Source: CAVPDE01 sp964580575
GTDB taxonomy: Bacteria; Desulfobacterota; DSM-4660; Desulfatiglandales; HGW-15
DNA: 19,908 bases
Direction of reading: 5' to 3'
Assembly: GCA_964580575.1 (NCBI GenBank)
Contig: CAZOLJ010000077.1
Span: 1-19,908, forward strand
Of this stretch, positions 1-6,363 are shown one piece after another; position 1 is the stretch's first letter; each line of letters begins with the position of its first letter. Made by a program: the position numbers and the translations under genes. The notes beneath the pieces are model-generated. The model saw nothing but the letters and a program-made list of their open reading frames with translations. It was not told the DNA's origin and searched no databases.

Positions 1-697
1 TCTTCTGACCGGTCGGCGTCAGTTCATAAAGAAGCACGCCTCCAACCACGAAGACAAAGACTCCGAACCACCCCTGGTATTGTCTGAAAGTGATCTTGCC
101 ACCCGTCAGGATGGGAATGAATACGGCGCCGGCTATGGAACCGAGGGCCAGAGCGATGCCAAGAGGCCAGGCCAGGCGTTTTGACTTGAGGTAGTTGATG
201 CTGCTGATCAGAGCCGACAGACCGACCAGGAACTGGTTGGATGTTCGAATGCTGTCCGTCAAGGTTTTGTTCAGCATCGGATTGGTTTTTGCGAAAGTCT
301 TGGCATAATCGCCAAGACCGTAAACCGTAATATGCCCGACCCCTGCCATGATGCCGCCGAAGGCTCCGACAGTAGAGAAAATCCAGCCCACCCAAATGGC
401 CCAGCAGAAGGCGAGTATAAAGCTGATGTCCGGCGCGCCTGGAATTCCAAAGGCTCCTTTAGGAGCATTGGGGTCAATCAGCCCGGGTCCTTTTCCCACA
501 GGGTTTTTGGCCACCGCTTCTCCAAGCTTGCCGGACAGACCGAGCTTATCGCCCACAGTCTTGACCTGCTCTTTGGGCTGCTCTGCAGCGGGTTTCTGCG
601 CCTGGGCTAGAGCGCTGCCAACGCCCGTGAAAAAGCAGGCGAGAGCGAGAATGAGTAACACCAGAGCCCCTTTGAAAACCACCTTTCTTCCTCTCAT
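1..697 (-). CDS. TauE/SafE-family membrane transporter, 3' end outside window (partial)
   Basis: The frame opens with ATG at 697 behind a GGAGGG ribosome site about 7 nt upstream and stays open for 232 codons to the left edge, so the C-terminal part is missing. Residues 8-32 form a hydrophobic segment ending in ALAQA, which looks like a cleavable signal peptide. About 55 polar residues follow, then membrane segments from roughly residue 92. The stretches WAIWVGWIFSTVGAFGG and LTDSIRTSNQFLVGLSALIS resemble the TauE/SafE family of sulfite, sulfonate or other small-anion transporters of the inner membrane, in the form I associate with sulfate reducers. Substrate and direction of transport cannot be read from the sequence. 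The gene follows the corrinoid operon on the same strand after a 449-nt gap that holds a sigma-54-like promoter, so it may be regulated separately. Family is fairly sure, function is not. Confidence 0.8.
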   Translation of the reverse strand, partial: MRGRKVVFKGALVLLILALACFFTGVGSALAQAQKPAAEQPKEQVKTVGDKLGLSGKLGEAVAKNPVGKGPGLIDPNAPKGAFGIPGAPDISFILAFCWAIWVGWIFSTVGAFGGIMAGVGHITVYGLGDYAKTFAKTNPMLNKTLTDSIRTSNQFLVGLSALISSINYLKSKRLAWPLGIALALGSIAGAVFIPILTGGKITFRQYQGWFGVFVFVVGGVLLYELTPTGQK

Positions 698-958
698 TGA
701 CTTTCCCTCCTTGAGTTTGAAATAGAACAACACAACCAAAACGATCCGCCAAGAATCAAAAATGCAGTATCGATCGGTGCAAATTCCTCAAAACTGGAAG
801 ATATGATTTTTCTTCGGACGAGGAAGAGATTTCTAACTAACAAAAAATAACTTTATATTATTATTTCCAAAAAACAAGGAAATTGAAGTACTCACCTGCA
901 TTTTTGAATGTGGCCTATGTCCAGGGAATTTATGCAAACCGTGAATCAGATCTGAAAA

Positions 959-974
959 TGCACTTGTTGTGCCA
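959..974 (-). promoter_or_regulatory. sigma-54-like -24/-12 promoter for the TauE/SafE gene
   Basis: Read on the minus strand from 974 to 959 the sequence is TGGCACAACAAGTGCA. The invariant GG and GC dinucleotides are exactly 10 nt apart, and the -24 box TGGCAC matches the sigma-54 consensus; the -12 box is GTGCA instead of TTGCA. Transcription would start near 947 and leave a leader of about 250 nt before the ATG at 697. A palindrome cluster about 100-155 bp upstream fits activator sites. The match is by eye and the downstream distance is long, so this is a good candidate rather than a proven promoter. Confidence 0.5.
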
Positions 975-1075
975 CGCCTCTTTCAGACATTAGCCGACTG
1001 ATATTGCAGAATAAATTTCTATTGCACCCACAGATGACTCTCTCTTTGTCTGCGGTTTTGCAAGATTTTCGTTAA

Positions 1076-1113
1076 CAATATTGCAGCTGTGCAATACTAC
1101 AGGGGCAATATTG
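1076..1113. promoter_or_regulatory. Palindrome cluster, possible activator-binding sites
   Basis: Two copies of the perfect palindrome CAATATTG start at 1076 and 1106, exactly 30 bp apart. Between them, overlapping the first, sits a further dyad ATTGCA-N4-TGCAAT at 1080-1095. The group lies about 100-155 bp upstream of the sigma-54-like promoter at 959-974, the usual distance for enhancer-binding activators of sigma-54 RNA polymerase. The binding protein is unknown and is not encoded in this window. Confidence 0.4.
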
Positions 1114-1146
1114 ATCAGCGCAGAAGAGGAGCCTTGCAGCATTTCG

Positions 1147-1791
1147 TCATATCGGGATTCCCAGAAGTCGCTTGATTTCTTTGACTCCGCTTGCGGCGTC
1201 TTTGGCATAGGCATCGGCTCCGCACTTCTCCATGACGAACCTCTGCGTTAGGGCGGCGCCGCCGCAAATCACCTTGATCTTGCCTGCCATATCGCTCGAC
1301 TTGAGCGCCTTAACGGTCTGCTCTACGTAGGGGTCTCCTGTGGTCAGCAGGGAGGAGAGGCCCACAACGACCGCGTTGTGGGCTCTGGCGCCGTCCAAGA
1401 AGTCCTGAGCCGGAACGTTTTCACCCAGGTCCACAGTCATGAAACCAGAGCTTTTGAGCAGAAGCTTCACCAAGTTCTTGCCGATATCATGAAGGTCGCC
1501 GAAAACGGTTCCCATGACCACTGTGCCCAGACTCTTGTCGGTCTCTTTGTTCATGAGGGGTTTGAGCAGGTCCATGCAGGCTTCCATCGATTTTGCGGCA
1601 ATCATCATCTCAGGAACGAAGATTTCCTTTTTTTCGAACCGGTTGCCGACCACGCTCAAGGCGGGAATCAGATAGGTGTTGATGATCGACTCCGGATCCA
1701 TGCCTTCTGAGATAGCCTTCTGCGTGATGTCCATCGCCTTTTTTCTTTGCCCGGAAATCACCGCCTGCTTCAAGGCTTCAAGGTCCACCAT
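1147..1791 (-). CDS. Corrinoid (B12-binding) methyl-carrier protein, MtbC/MttC-like
   Basis: This 214-residue protein has the standard two-domain layout of methyltransferase corrinoid proteins: a helical cap (about residues 1-85, with FVPEMMIAAKSM) and a Rossmann-type cobalamin domain. The base-off binding signature is complete: D99-L-H101-D-I-G104 with H101 as lower cobalt ligand, S146-S-L148, and G177-G178. It carries the methyl group on cobalt between the two methyltransferases encoded just upstream. An open frame extends back to 1875, but ATG at 1791 is chosen because AGGAGA sits about 8 nt upstream, the protein then begins at the usual cap position, and the extra segment would contain a repeat-like hairpin (1830-1848). 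It is the last gene of a three-gene minus-strand operon. Class is very sure, partner substrate is not. Confidence 0.92.
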   Translation of the reverse strand: MVDLEALKQAVISGQRKKAMDITQKAISEGMDPESIINTYLIPALSVVGNRFEKKEIFVPEMMIAAKSMEACMDLLKPLMNKETDKSLGTVVMGTVFGDLHDIGKNLVKLLLKSSGFMTVDLGENVPAQDFLDGARAHNAVVVGLSSLLTTGDPYVEQTVKALKSSDMAGKIKVICGGAALTQRFVMEKCGADAYAKDAASGVKEIKRLLGIPI

Positions 1792-1829
1792 AGCGTTGTC
1801 TCCTAGACGGAATCTTTTGGGATGTATTT

Positions 1830-1848
1830 CCCGTGGCTTGCCGCGGGG
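1830..1848. repeat. CCGCGGCTTGCCGCGG-type hairpin element, copy 1
   Basis: The plus strand reads CCCGTGGCTTGCCGCGGGG, an imperfect inverted repeat with CTTG at its centre and one mismatched pair. It sits in the 61-nt gap between the pterin-binding methyltransferase and the corrinoid protein. A near-identical core occurs at 17988-18004 in an unrelated gap. This suggests a small dispersed palindromic repeat; a role in mRNA processing or stability is possible. Confidence 0.5.
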
Positions 1849-1852
1849 AGTT

Positions 1853-2707
1853 TCATCCCTTTGGGAATTTCTCACGATAAACGGTAATGAACTTCATGCA
1901 GTAATCATCCTTTGCAAGCAGCAAATCTGCAATCAGTAATGCTCTTCTCATTTCCCAAAGCGTGGGGTCCACGATCGAGCATGTCAGACCGCTCATGGCA
2001 GCGAGGGCGAGGAAGATTCCATTGATCGCATGCCGTTCAGGAAGGCCAAAAGAGATGTTGCTGACCCCAAGGGTCTGGTTGACCCCGATTTCATCCCTGA
2101 TCAGTCTGAGGGTTTTTAAGGTTTCAAGGGCCGCTCCCTGATCCGTGCTGATGGCCATGGCCAGAGGGTCGATGATCACGTCTTCCGGAGGGATTCCTAT
2201 CTTCGTCGCTTCCTCCACGATCTTTCGGGCGATCTGGAGACGCTTCTGCGCATCTTTCGGAATACCGTCATCGTCCATGGTCAATCCAATGACCGCTGCC
2301 CCGTACTGCTTCACCAAAGGCAAAACGTCCTTGAGCTTCCTTTCCTCCCCGTTCACGGAATTCACGAGGGCTTTTCCTTCATAGGCCTGCAGCCCTGCTT
2401 CAAGAGCGGCGGGAAGGGCGGAGTCAATACAAAGAGGAATCTCGGTGACTTCCCGGACCGCCAGAATCGCTTCTTTCAGGAGCTTGGGTTCGTCGATTCC
2501 CGAAATCCCCACGTTCACATCCAGGACGTGGGCGCCTTCCTGCACCTGCCTCGTCGCTTCTTCCTGAACCCGTTTCAGGTTTCCCTCTTCAAGGGCCTTG
2601 GCCAGCTTTTTCCGGCCCGTGGGATTGATCCGCTCCCCGATGATCACAAGGGGGCGGTCCGGCCCTATGACCAGAGTTTCTTTTTGGCTTTTGAGCGTGG
2701 TTTCCAT
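1853..2707 (-). CDS. Pterin-binding (dihydropteroate-synthase-fold) methyltransferase
   Basis: This 284-residue protein is a single pterin-binding TIM barrel of the methyltetrahydrofolate:corrinoid methyltransferase family (AcsE, MtgA, MT-II of O-demethylases). Visible family blocks in order are GERINPTG (about residue 24), HVLDVNVG (60), CIDSALP (92), LVNSVNGE (114), VIIDPLA (178) and GVSNISFGLPER (218). It would exchange the methyl group between the corrinoid protein and tetrahydrofolate in the cytoplasm, feeding the C1/Wood-Ljungdahl pool or drawing from it. It starts with ATG at 2707, two nucleotides after the stop of the URO-D-like gene, with GGAGAGATAGGG as ribosome site, so translation is probably coupled. 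The length is normal for a stand-alone MT-II. The direction of methyl flow is inferred, not visible. Confidence 0.9.
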   Translation of the reverse strand: METTLKSQKETLVIGPDRPLVIIGERINPTGRKKLAKALEEGNLKRVQEEATRQVQEGAHVLDVNVGISGIDEPKLLKEAILAVREVTEIPLCIDSALPAALEAGLQAYEGKALVNSVNGEERKLKDVLPLVKQYGAAVIGLTMDDDGIPKDAQKRLQIARKIVEEATKIGIPPEDVIIDPLAMAISTDQGAALETLKTLRLIRDEIGVNQTLGVSNISFGLPERHAINGIFLALAAMSGLTCSIVDPTLWEMRRALLIADLLLAKDDYCMKFITVYREKFPKG

Positions 2708-2709
2708 GG

Positions 2710-3756
2710 TTACCCTATCTCTCCGTATTCCTCGGCGGTTCTTCGCGCGATTTTGACGTTTTCATCAGGCGTTCCGTAGGTGAGGCCCACCGTGTCAATG
2801 GAGTAATTGCGCAAAGGCGCTCCTTCCTGGATGAGCCTTTTCACTTCCGCGGCCACCTCTTCGGCTGTGCCGTTTTTCATCAGCACCGGGCTGATGCGGG
2901 CGTTCACGGCCACATCCGGCCCCAGCATCTGCCTACATCTCTTGACGTCTGAGCCGAAACCGATTTCCACAAACTTGAGATGGCGGACTTTCGCGTACCC
3001 CTCCAGGACCTCGTTCACTGATCCGCAGTGGTGGATGCCGAAGCCTTGATCCTTGAAAGCGTCCGCCACCTCGTTGTCATACTGGAGCAGGAAGGTTTCG
3101 TAGATGTTTTTAGAGATCTGTTCTTCGGTGCAGTTCGGGATCACAGCAATTTCAGGGGCAGCCATGGGCGTGACATCCACAGCGCCGGTGCCCGTCGCCT
3201 TGTAGTTGAATTCAAAAAGCTGCTTCACGCATTCCGTACAGATTCTCAGAAGATGATGGCAGAGATCCGGATTCTCAAAGTAATCAATATAAAGCTGATC
3301 GCCCCGGATCTTCAGGGCCAGGTTTTGAATGCCTGTGGTGTTGATATCCCCTAGGACCTTTCCGTACTTCTTCTTGAGGTAGTCAATCTGCTTGATCCAT
3401 TCGGTCATGGGCCAGGTGTTGAGGAGGTCGGGAACCCGGAGGTTCATCACGTTGTCCTCCGGGAGATTCATGGGCATTGCCCAAGGCAGGGCTTCATCCT
3501 CAAAAACCAGCTCGCAGCCGAAAATCGCCGGAAGGGTGACCATGCCTGCGGTAATGATGGGCTTGGGTTTGGGATTGGGGTCTCCGAGACCCACGTCCCC
3601 GAACCTTTCATAGAGAGCTTTATCCATGGCCATCCTGGCTTCGATTCGCACTTCAGGATCGAAGTAGTATTTTTTATCAAAAGAAATCCCGTACTGCTTG
3701 TGCCACCAGTCCGGATAAAATCCCGCGCTCAGAGAGATGGAGTCTCTTTTTTGCAT
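2710..3756 (-). CDS. URO-D/HemE-fold corrinoid methyltransferase, atypical zinc site
   Basis: The 348-residue protein has the uroporphyrinogen decarboxylase fold shared by MtaA/MtbA/CmuA-type methyltransferases. It is unlikely to be heme-biosynthetic HemE, given its operon partners. The His-X-Cys part of the zinc motif is present (H242-H-C244 in GIHHCGS). The distal cysteine normally found near the C-terminus, in a GCG-type turn, appears replaced by TVGLTYGTPDEN (about 322-333). Another cysteine lies at 274. Its likely role is methyl transfer between an unknown donor and the corrinoid protein encoded two genes downstream. ATG at 3756 is chosen, with GGGGG about 8 nt upstream. The frame can extend to TTG at 3801 but has no ribosome site there. 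The donor could be a methoxy, methylamine-like or methylthio compound; nothing in the sequence decides. Confidence 0.8.
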   Translation of the reverse strand: MQKRDSISLSAGFYPDWWHKQYGISFDKKYYFDPEVRIEARMAMDKALYERFGDVGLGDPNPKPKPIITAGMVTLPAIFGCELVFEDEALPWAMPMNLPEDNVMNLRVPDLLNTWPMTEWIKQIDYLKKKYGKVLGDINTTGIQNLALKIRGDQLYIDYFENPDLCHHLLRICTECVKQLFEFNYKATGTGAVDVTPMAAPEIAVIPNCTEEQISKNIYETFLLQYDNEVADAFKDQGFGIHHCGSVNEVLEGYAKVRHLKFVEIGFGSDVKRCRQMLGPDVAVNARISPVLMKNGTAEEVAAEVKRLIQEGAPLRNYSIDTVGLTYGTPDENVKIARRTAEEYGEIG

Positions 3757-3833
3757 GACGGGCCCCCAGGATTCATGAAAAGAAAGGCTAATGTTCGGCA
3801 ATGAAAAAGAGGGATGGAAAAATATTGCTGTTT

Positions 3834-3863
3834 CTTATAAGTCATAAGCACACCCGAAGACAA
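3834..3863 (-). promoter_or_regulatory. Candidate sigma-70-type promoter for the minus-strand methyltransferase operon
   Basis: On the minus strand TTGTCT (3863-3858) and TATAAG (3839-3834) are separated by 18 nt, matching 4 of 6 and 5 of 6 consensus bases. Transcription would start near 3827, about 70 nt before the ATG at 3756. The -10 lies in the palindrome CTTATAAG (3834-3841), within the 118-nt gap shared with the divergent enoyl-CoA-hydratase-like gene, so the two operons may be co-regulated. The call rests on visual matching only. Confidence 0.35.
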
Positions 3864-3874
3864 GGAGAAAGAAC

Positions 3875-4669
3875 ATGACTTACACGGCGATTCGCTACAA
3901 GGAAAACAAGGGGGATTTCATTGGGGTGATGACCTTGAATCGGCCTGACAAAAGAAATGCCCTGGGCCGGGAGTCTGAGGAGGAGATCATCGCCTGTTTG
4001 CAGGATGCGGCAAAACGGGCGGAGGTGAAGGTGATCATCCTGAAAGCCGCAGGCGATGTGTTTTGTGCCGGCCACGACCGCCAAGAGATCTTGAACCAGC
4101 AGGCTGCTAGTATCCGACAGCTCTTTCAAACCTCCTTCAACATGATGGTCACTTTGCGGACGGTGCCCCAGTGCATCATTGCGCAAGTGCAGGGTATTGC
4201 CATGGCGGGGGGGTGTCATCTGGCGGCGGGATGCGATTTGATCACGGCGGGAAGGGACAAAGCCAAGTTCGGCATGACCGGCTTGATCTATTCGTACAAC
4301 TGTTCCACTCCGACGGTGGCTCTCAGCCGGACCGTGCCGCAGAAGAAATGTTTTGAAATGCTCATGACCGCAAACCTCTTCACGGCTGAAGAAGCGGCGA
4401 GCTTTCATCTCGTGAACAAAGTTTTCCCTGATGACCATCTCGATGAGATGACCTATGCGTGGGCCAAGGAGATTGCCAAGTCAAGCAAGTATGCGATCGC
4501 TATGTCCAAGCAGGTGTTCTACGCCCAGGTCGAAATGACCGAGTGGCAGGCTTACCAATATGCCAAGGAGATGATGGCCCTGGCCGGTGTCAGTGTCAAT
4601 GCAACAGAGGGCTTCACGGCGTTTCTCGAGAAGCGCGAGCCTCATTGGGACGAGTCAACGGTTTTCTGA
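3875..4669 (+). CDS. Crotonase-fold protein, ECHDC3-like, catalytic glutamates absent
   Basis: The 264-residue protein is a full-length enoyl-CoA hydratase/isomerase family member. The CoA/oxyanion-hole parts are intact: NRPDKRNAL (22-30), FCAGHD (63-68) and AMAGGC (109-114). The residues aligning with the two catalytic glutamates of classical hydratase (rat Glu144 and Glu164) are His115 (GGCHLAAGCD) and Gly136 (KFGMTGL). With the YNCSTPTVALSRTVP block at 141-155, this resembles the ECHDC3 subgroup, whose reaction is poorly defined. It may bind or process an acyl-CoA by a different route, or be a non-hydratase. ATG at 3875 follows AAGGAGA by about 6 nt. It is first in a plus-strand pair with the RACE gene and divergent from the methyltransferases, so a role in handling the demethylated or acyl product is a guess. 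Confidence 0.85.
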   Translation: MTYTAIRYKENKGDFIGVMTLNRPDKRNALGRESEEEIIACLQDAAKRAEVKVIILKAAGDVFCAGHDRQEILNQQAASIRQLFQTSFNMMVTLRTVPQCIIAQVQGIAMAGGCHLAAGCDLITAGRDKAKFGMTGLIYSYNCSTPTVALSRTVPQKKCFEMLMTANLFTAEEAASFHLVNKVFPDDHLDEMTYAWAKEIAKSSKYAIAMSKQVFYAQVEMTEWQAYQYAKEMMALAGVSVNATEGFTAFLEKREPHWDESTVF

Positions 4670-4744
4670 GGAGCTCTCCGCGGCCAGGGCGTTCGGTGCA
4701 CCCAAAACCCTCAAAACGTATCCCATGCGAGAAAGAGTTTGGAT

Positions 4745-6295
4745 ATGATGGGCACTCCGCAACAGGAACGGTGGATCAGGAGCATCCCCTTGAGCTCACA
4801 GCCTCCTTCCTTGAAAGACAACACCGCCGATGTGGACCGCTTGGTCAAAGGGATCGAAAAGGCTCTGGGCGGCGAAGAGGTGAGCATGGATCTTTCGCTT
4901 TCGAGAAAAATCCCCTCCTTGTTGAGAGAACACGGCTATCATGTGAGAGCCGATCTCTATAAAGGGCTCTCGTCATGGCATCTGGTGGATGTCTTTCCCC
5001 CCACCGAGGCCGGCTCGGTTTACGGTCTCGCTGTGGATCTTGGGACGTCCATGATCGCGGTCCGTCTCCTGGACCTGGTGACAGGAGAAGTTAAAGAGGA
5101 GACTTCTTTTCTCAACCCCCAAATTCACGAGGGGCCGGACATCCTCAGCCGAATTCATTTCGCCGGCCAGGAGGGTGGGCTCCAGGAACTCCAGTCTCTC
5201 CTGGTCAACAGACTCAATCAGGAAATTCAGTCCCTCGCGGGGAGACAGGGAATCTCCACCAAGAACATGGTCGGGGTGTCCGTCGCAGGCAATACGACGA
5301 TGACCCACCTTTTTTTGGGGCTTGATCCTTACTGGATCTGCCGGGAACCCTATATACCCGTTCTCAACAGACCGGGACTGATTGGGGCGAAGGAACTCGG
5401 CTTGGGGATTCACGAGCGAGGCGCGGTCTTTGTTTTTCCGAACGCAGGGAGTTACTTTGGTGGAGATCTAATGGCCGGGATCTTGGCTTCAGGCATGAAT
5501 CACCAGGAAGAGGTCTCCATTCTGGTGGATGTGGGGACCAACGCGGAAGTGGTCCTGGGAAACAGGGACTGGCTTGTCGCTTGTGCAGGCGCTGCCGGCC
5601 CAGCCCTAGAGGGGGGAGTGGCCAGCATGGGCATGATGGCCCGCCCTGGGGTCATTGACAAGGTGGTCATTGATCCTACCACCGGTGAATTCCAAGTGAG
5701 AAGCATCGACGGCCTTCCTCCTGTGGGCATTTGCGGGTCAGGGATGATCGATCTGGTGGCGCAGCTCTATTTGGCGGGTATGATCGACATCAGGGGAAAA
5801 TACGTTCCTGAGAAGTGCGGTGAAAGGATCCAAACAATCGATGAAGGGCCGCATCTCATTGTCGTATTCTCAAAGGACTCGGGCACCGGAGAGACCTTGA
5901 CCCTCAGCCAGGCGGCGATCGACTTCCTCATGCGGTCAAAGGCGGCCATGCACACCATTTTGACCACCATGATCCGAATGGTTCATCTCGAGTGGAAAGA
6001 TTTCCGGAAATTCTATGTGGCCGGGGCCTTCGGTTCCTACATCAACCCAAGGTCGGCGATTGTGCTCGGCATGCTGCCTGATCTGCCCCTCGAAGTTTAT
6101 GAAGCGCTGGGCAACACGTCCCTCGCCGGCGCGACCATGGCTCTCCTGTCTCTCAGAAAAAGGGAGGAGGTGGATGAGATTCGGAACCGCGTGACCTATG
6201 TGGAGATGAACGTCAACCAGGAGTTCATGAACCAGTTCAGCGCCGCGAAATTCATTCCCCACACGGACCGGGCGCTGTTCCCCTCCGTACCATAA
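4745..6295 (+). CDS. ASKHA-domain reductive activator of corrinoid proteins (RACE), without ferredoxin domain
   Basis: The 516-residue protein has the middle domain and ASKHA ATPase region of RACE proteins (RamA and O-demethylase activating enzymes), which reduce inactive Co(II)-corrinoid to Co(I) at the cost of ATP. The N-terminal motif RWIRSIPLSSQPPSLKDN (9-26) is that of the RACE linker. ASKHA motifs follow: VDLGTS (97-102), AGNTTMTHL (181-189), VDVGTNAE (261-268), GICGSG (328-333) and AGAFGS (426-431). The usual N-terminal 2Fe-2S ferredoxin domain is absent, the protein is about 100 residues shorter than typical, and its few cysteines are scattered. ATG at 4745 is chosen with GAAAGAG 7 nt upstream; ATG at 4748 and TTG at 4739 are alternatives. 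The frame is shared with the upstream crotonase gene and holds no stop between them other than that gene's own. Confidence 0.88.
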   Translation: MMGTPQQERWIRSIPLSSQPPSLKDNTADVDRLVKGIEKALGGEEVSMDLSLSRKIPSLLREHGYHVRADLYKGLSSWHLVDVFPPTEAGSVYGLAVDLGTSMIAVRLLDLVTGEVKEETSFLNPQIHEGPDILSRIHFAGQEGGLQELQSLLVNRLNQEIQSLAGRQGISTKNMVGVSVAGNTTMTHLFLGLDPYWICREPYIPVLNRPGLIGAKELGLGIHERGAVFVFPNAGSYFGGDLMAGILASGMNHQEEVSILVDVGTNAEVVLGNRDWLVACAGAAGPALEGGVASMGMMARPGVIDKVVIDPTTGEFQVRSIDGLPPVGICGSGMIDLVAQLYLAGMIDIRGKYVPEKCGERIQTIDEGPHLIVVFSKDSGTGETLTLSQAAIDFLMRSKAAMHTILTTMIRMVHLEWKDFRKFYVAGAFGSYINPRSAIVLGMLPDLPLEVYEALGNTSLAGATMALLSLRKREEVDEIRNRVTYVEMNVNQEFMNQFSAAKFIPHTDRALFPSVP

Positions 6296-6299
6296 GGGC

Positions 6300-6360
6300 A
6301 AGTGACAAGTAACGAGATTGAGACATGAACTTGTCACTCGTTACTCGTCACTTGTCACTT
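6300..6360. repeat. Heptamer-repeat inverted repeat between convergent genes, possible two-way terminator
   Basis: Four tandem heptamers of form CTYGTYA run from 6330 to 6357 (CTTGTCA, CTCGTTA, CTCGTCA, CTTGTCA). Two complementary heptamers (TGACAAG, TAACGAG) lie at 6303-6316. The left arm AAGTGACAAGTAACGAG can pair with the right array, with a 7-nt bulge or in alternative registers. The element fills the 68-nt gap between the stops of the RACE gene and the DksA-like gene, so a transcript from either side would carry the stem-loop. There is no long T-run, so termination is uncertain. It looks like a dispersed repeat unit. Confidence 0.6.
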
Positions 6361-6363
6361 GCT

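Larger units (their letters stand above)
698..1146. other. 449-nt noncoding gap between corrinoid protein and TauE/SafE genes
   Basis: No convincing gene lies here; short open frames on both strands lack ribosome sites and family resemblance. The DNA is more A+T-rich than its surroundings, especially at 830-880. It holds, for the minus strand, a sigma-54-like promoter (959-974) and an upstream palindrome cluster (1076-1113). These imply a leader of about 250 nt before the transporter start at 697. I see no clear intrinsic terminator just downstream of the corrinoid protein stop at 1147, so read-through from the methyltransferase operon is also possible. Confidence 0.6.

Noticed and set aside
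332..725. Plus-strand open frames of 92 and 125 codons at the left edge
   Set aside because: They lie antisense to the TauE/SafE frame, which has a signal peptide, ribosome site and family-like membrane segments; the plus frames show none of these.
2710..3756. Calling the HemE-fold gene uroporphyrinogen decarboxylase (hemE)
   Set aside because: It is in an operon with a corrinoid protein and a pterin methyltransferase, carries a His-X-Cys motif, and lacks the usual HemE N-terminal pattern.
3815..3828. TGG...TTGC pattern resembling a sigma-54 promoter for the crotonase gene
   Set aside because: GG and GC are 9 nt apart, not 10, and sigma-54 promoters do not tolerate this spacing change well.
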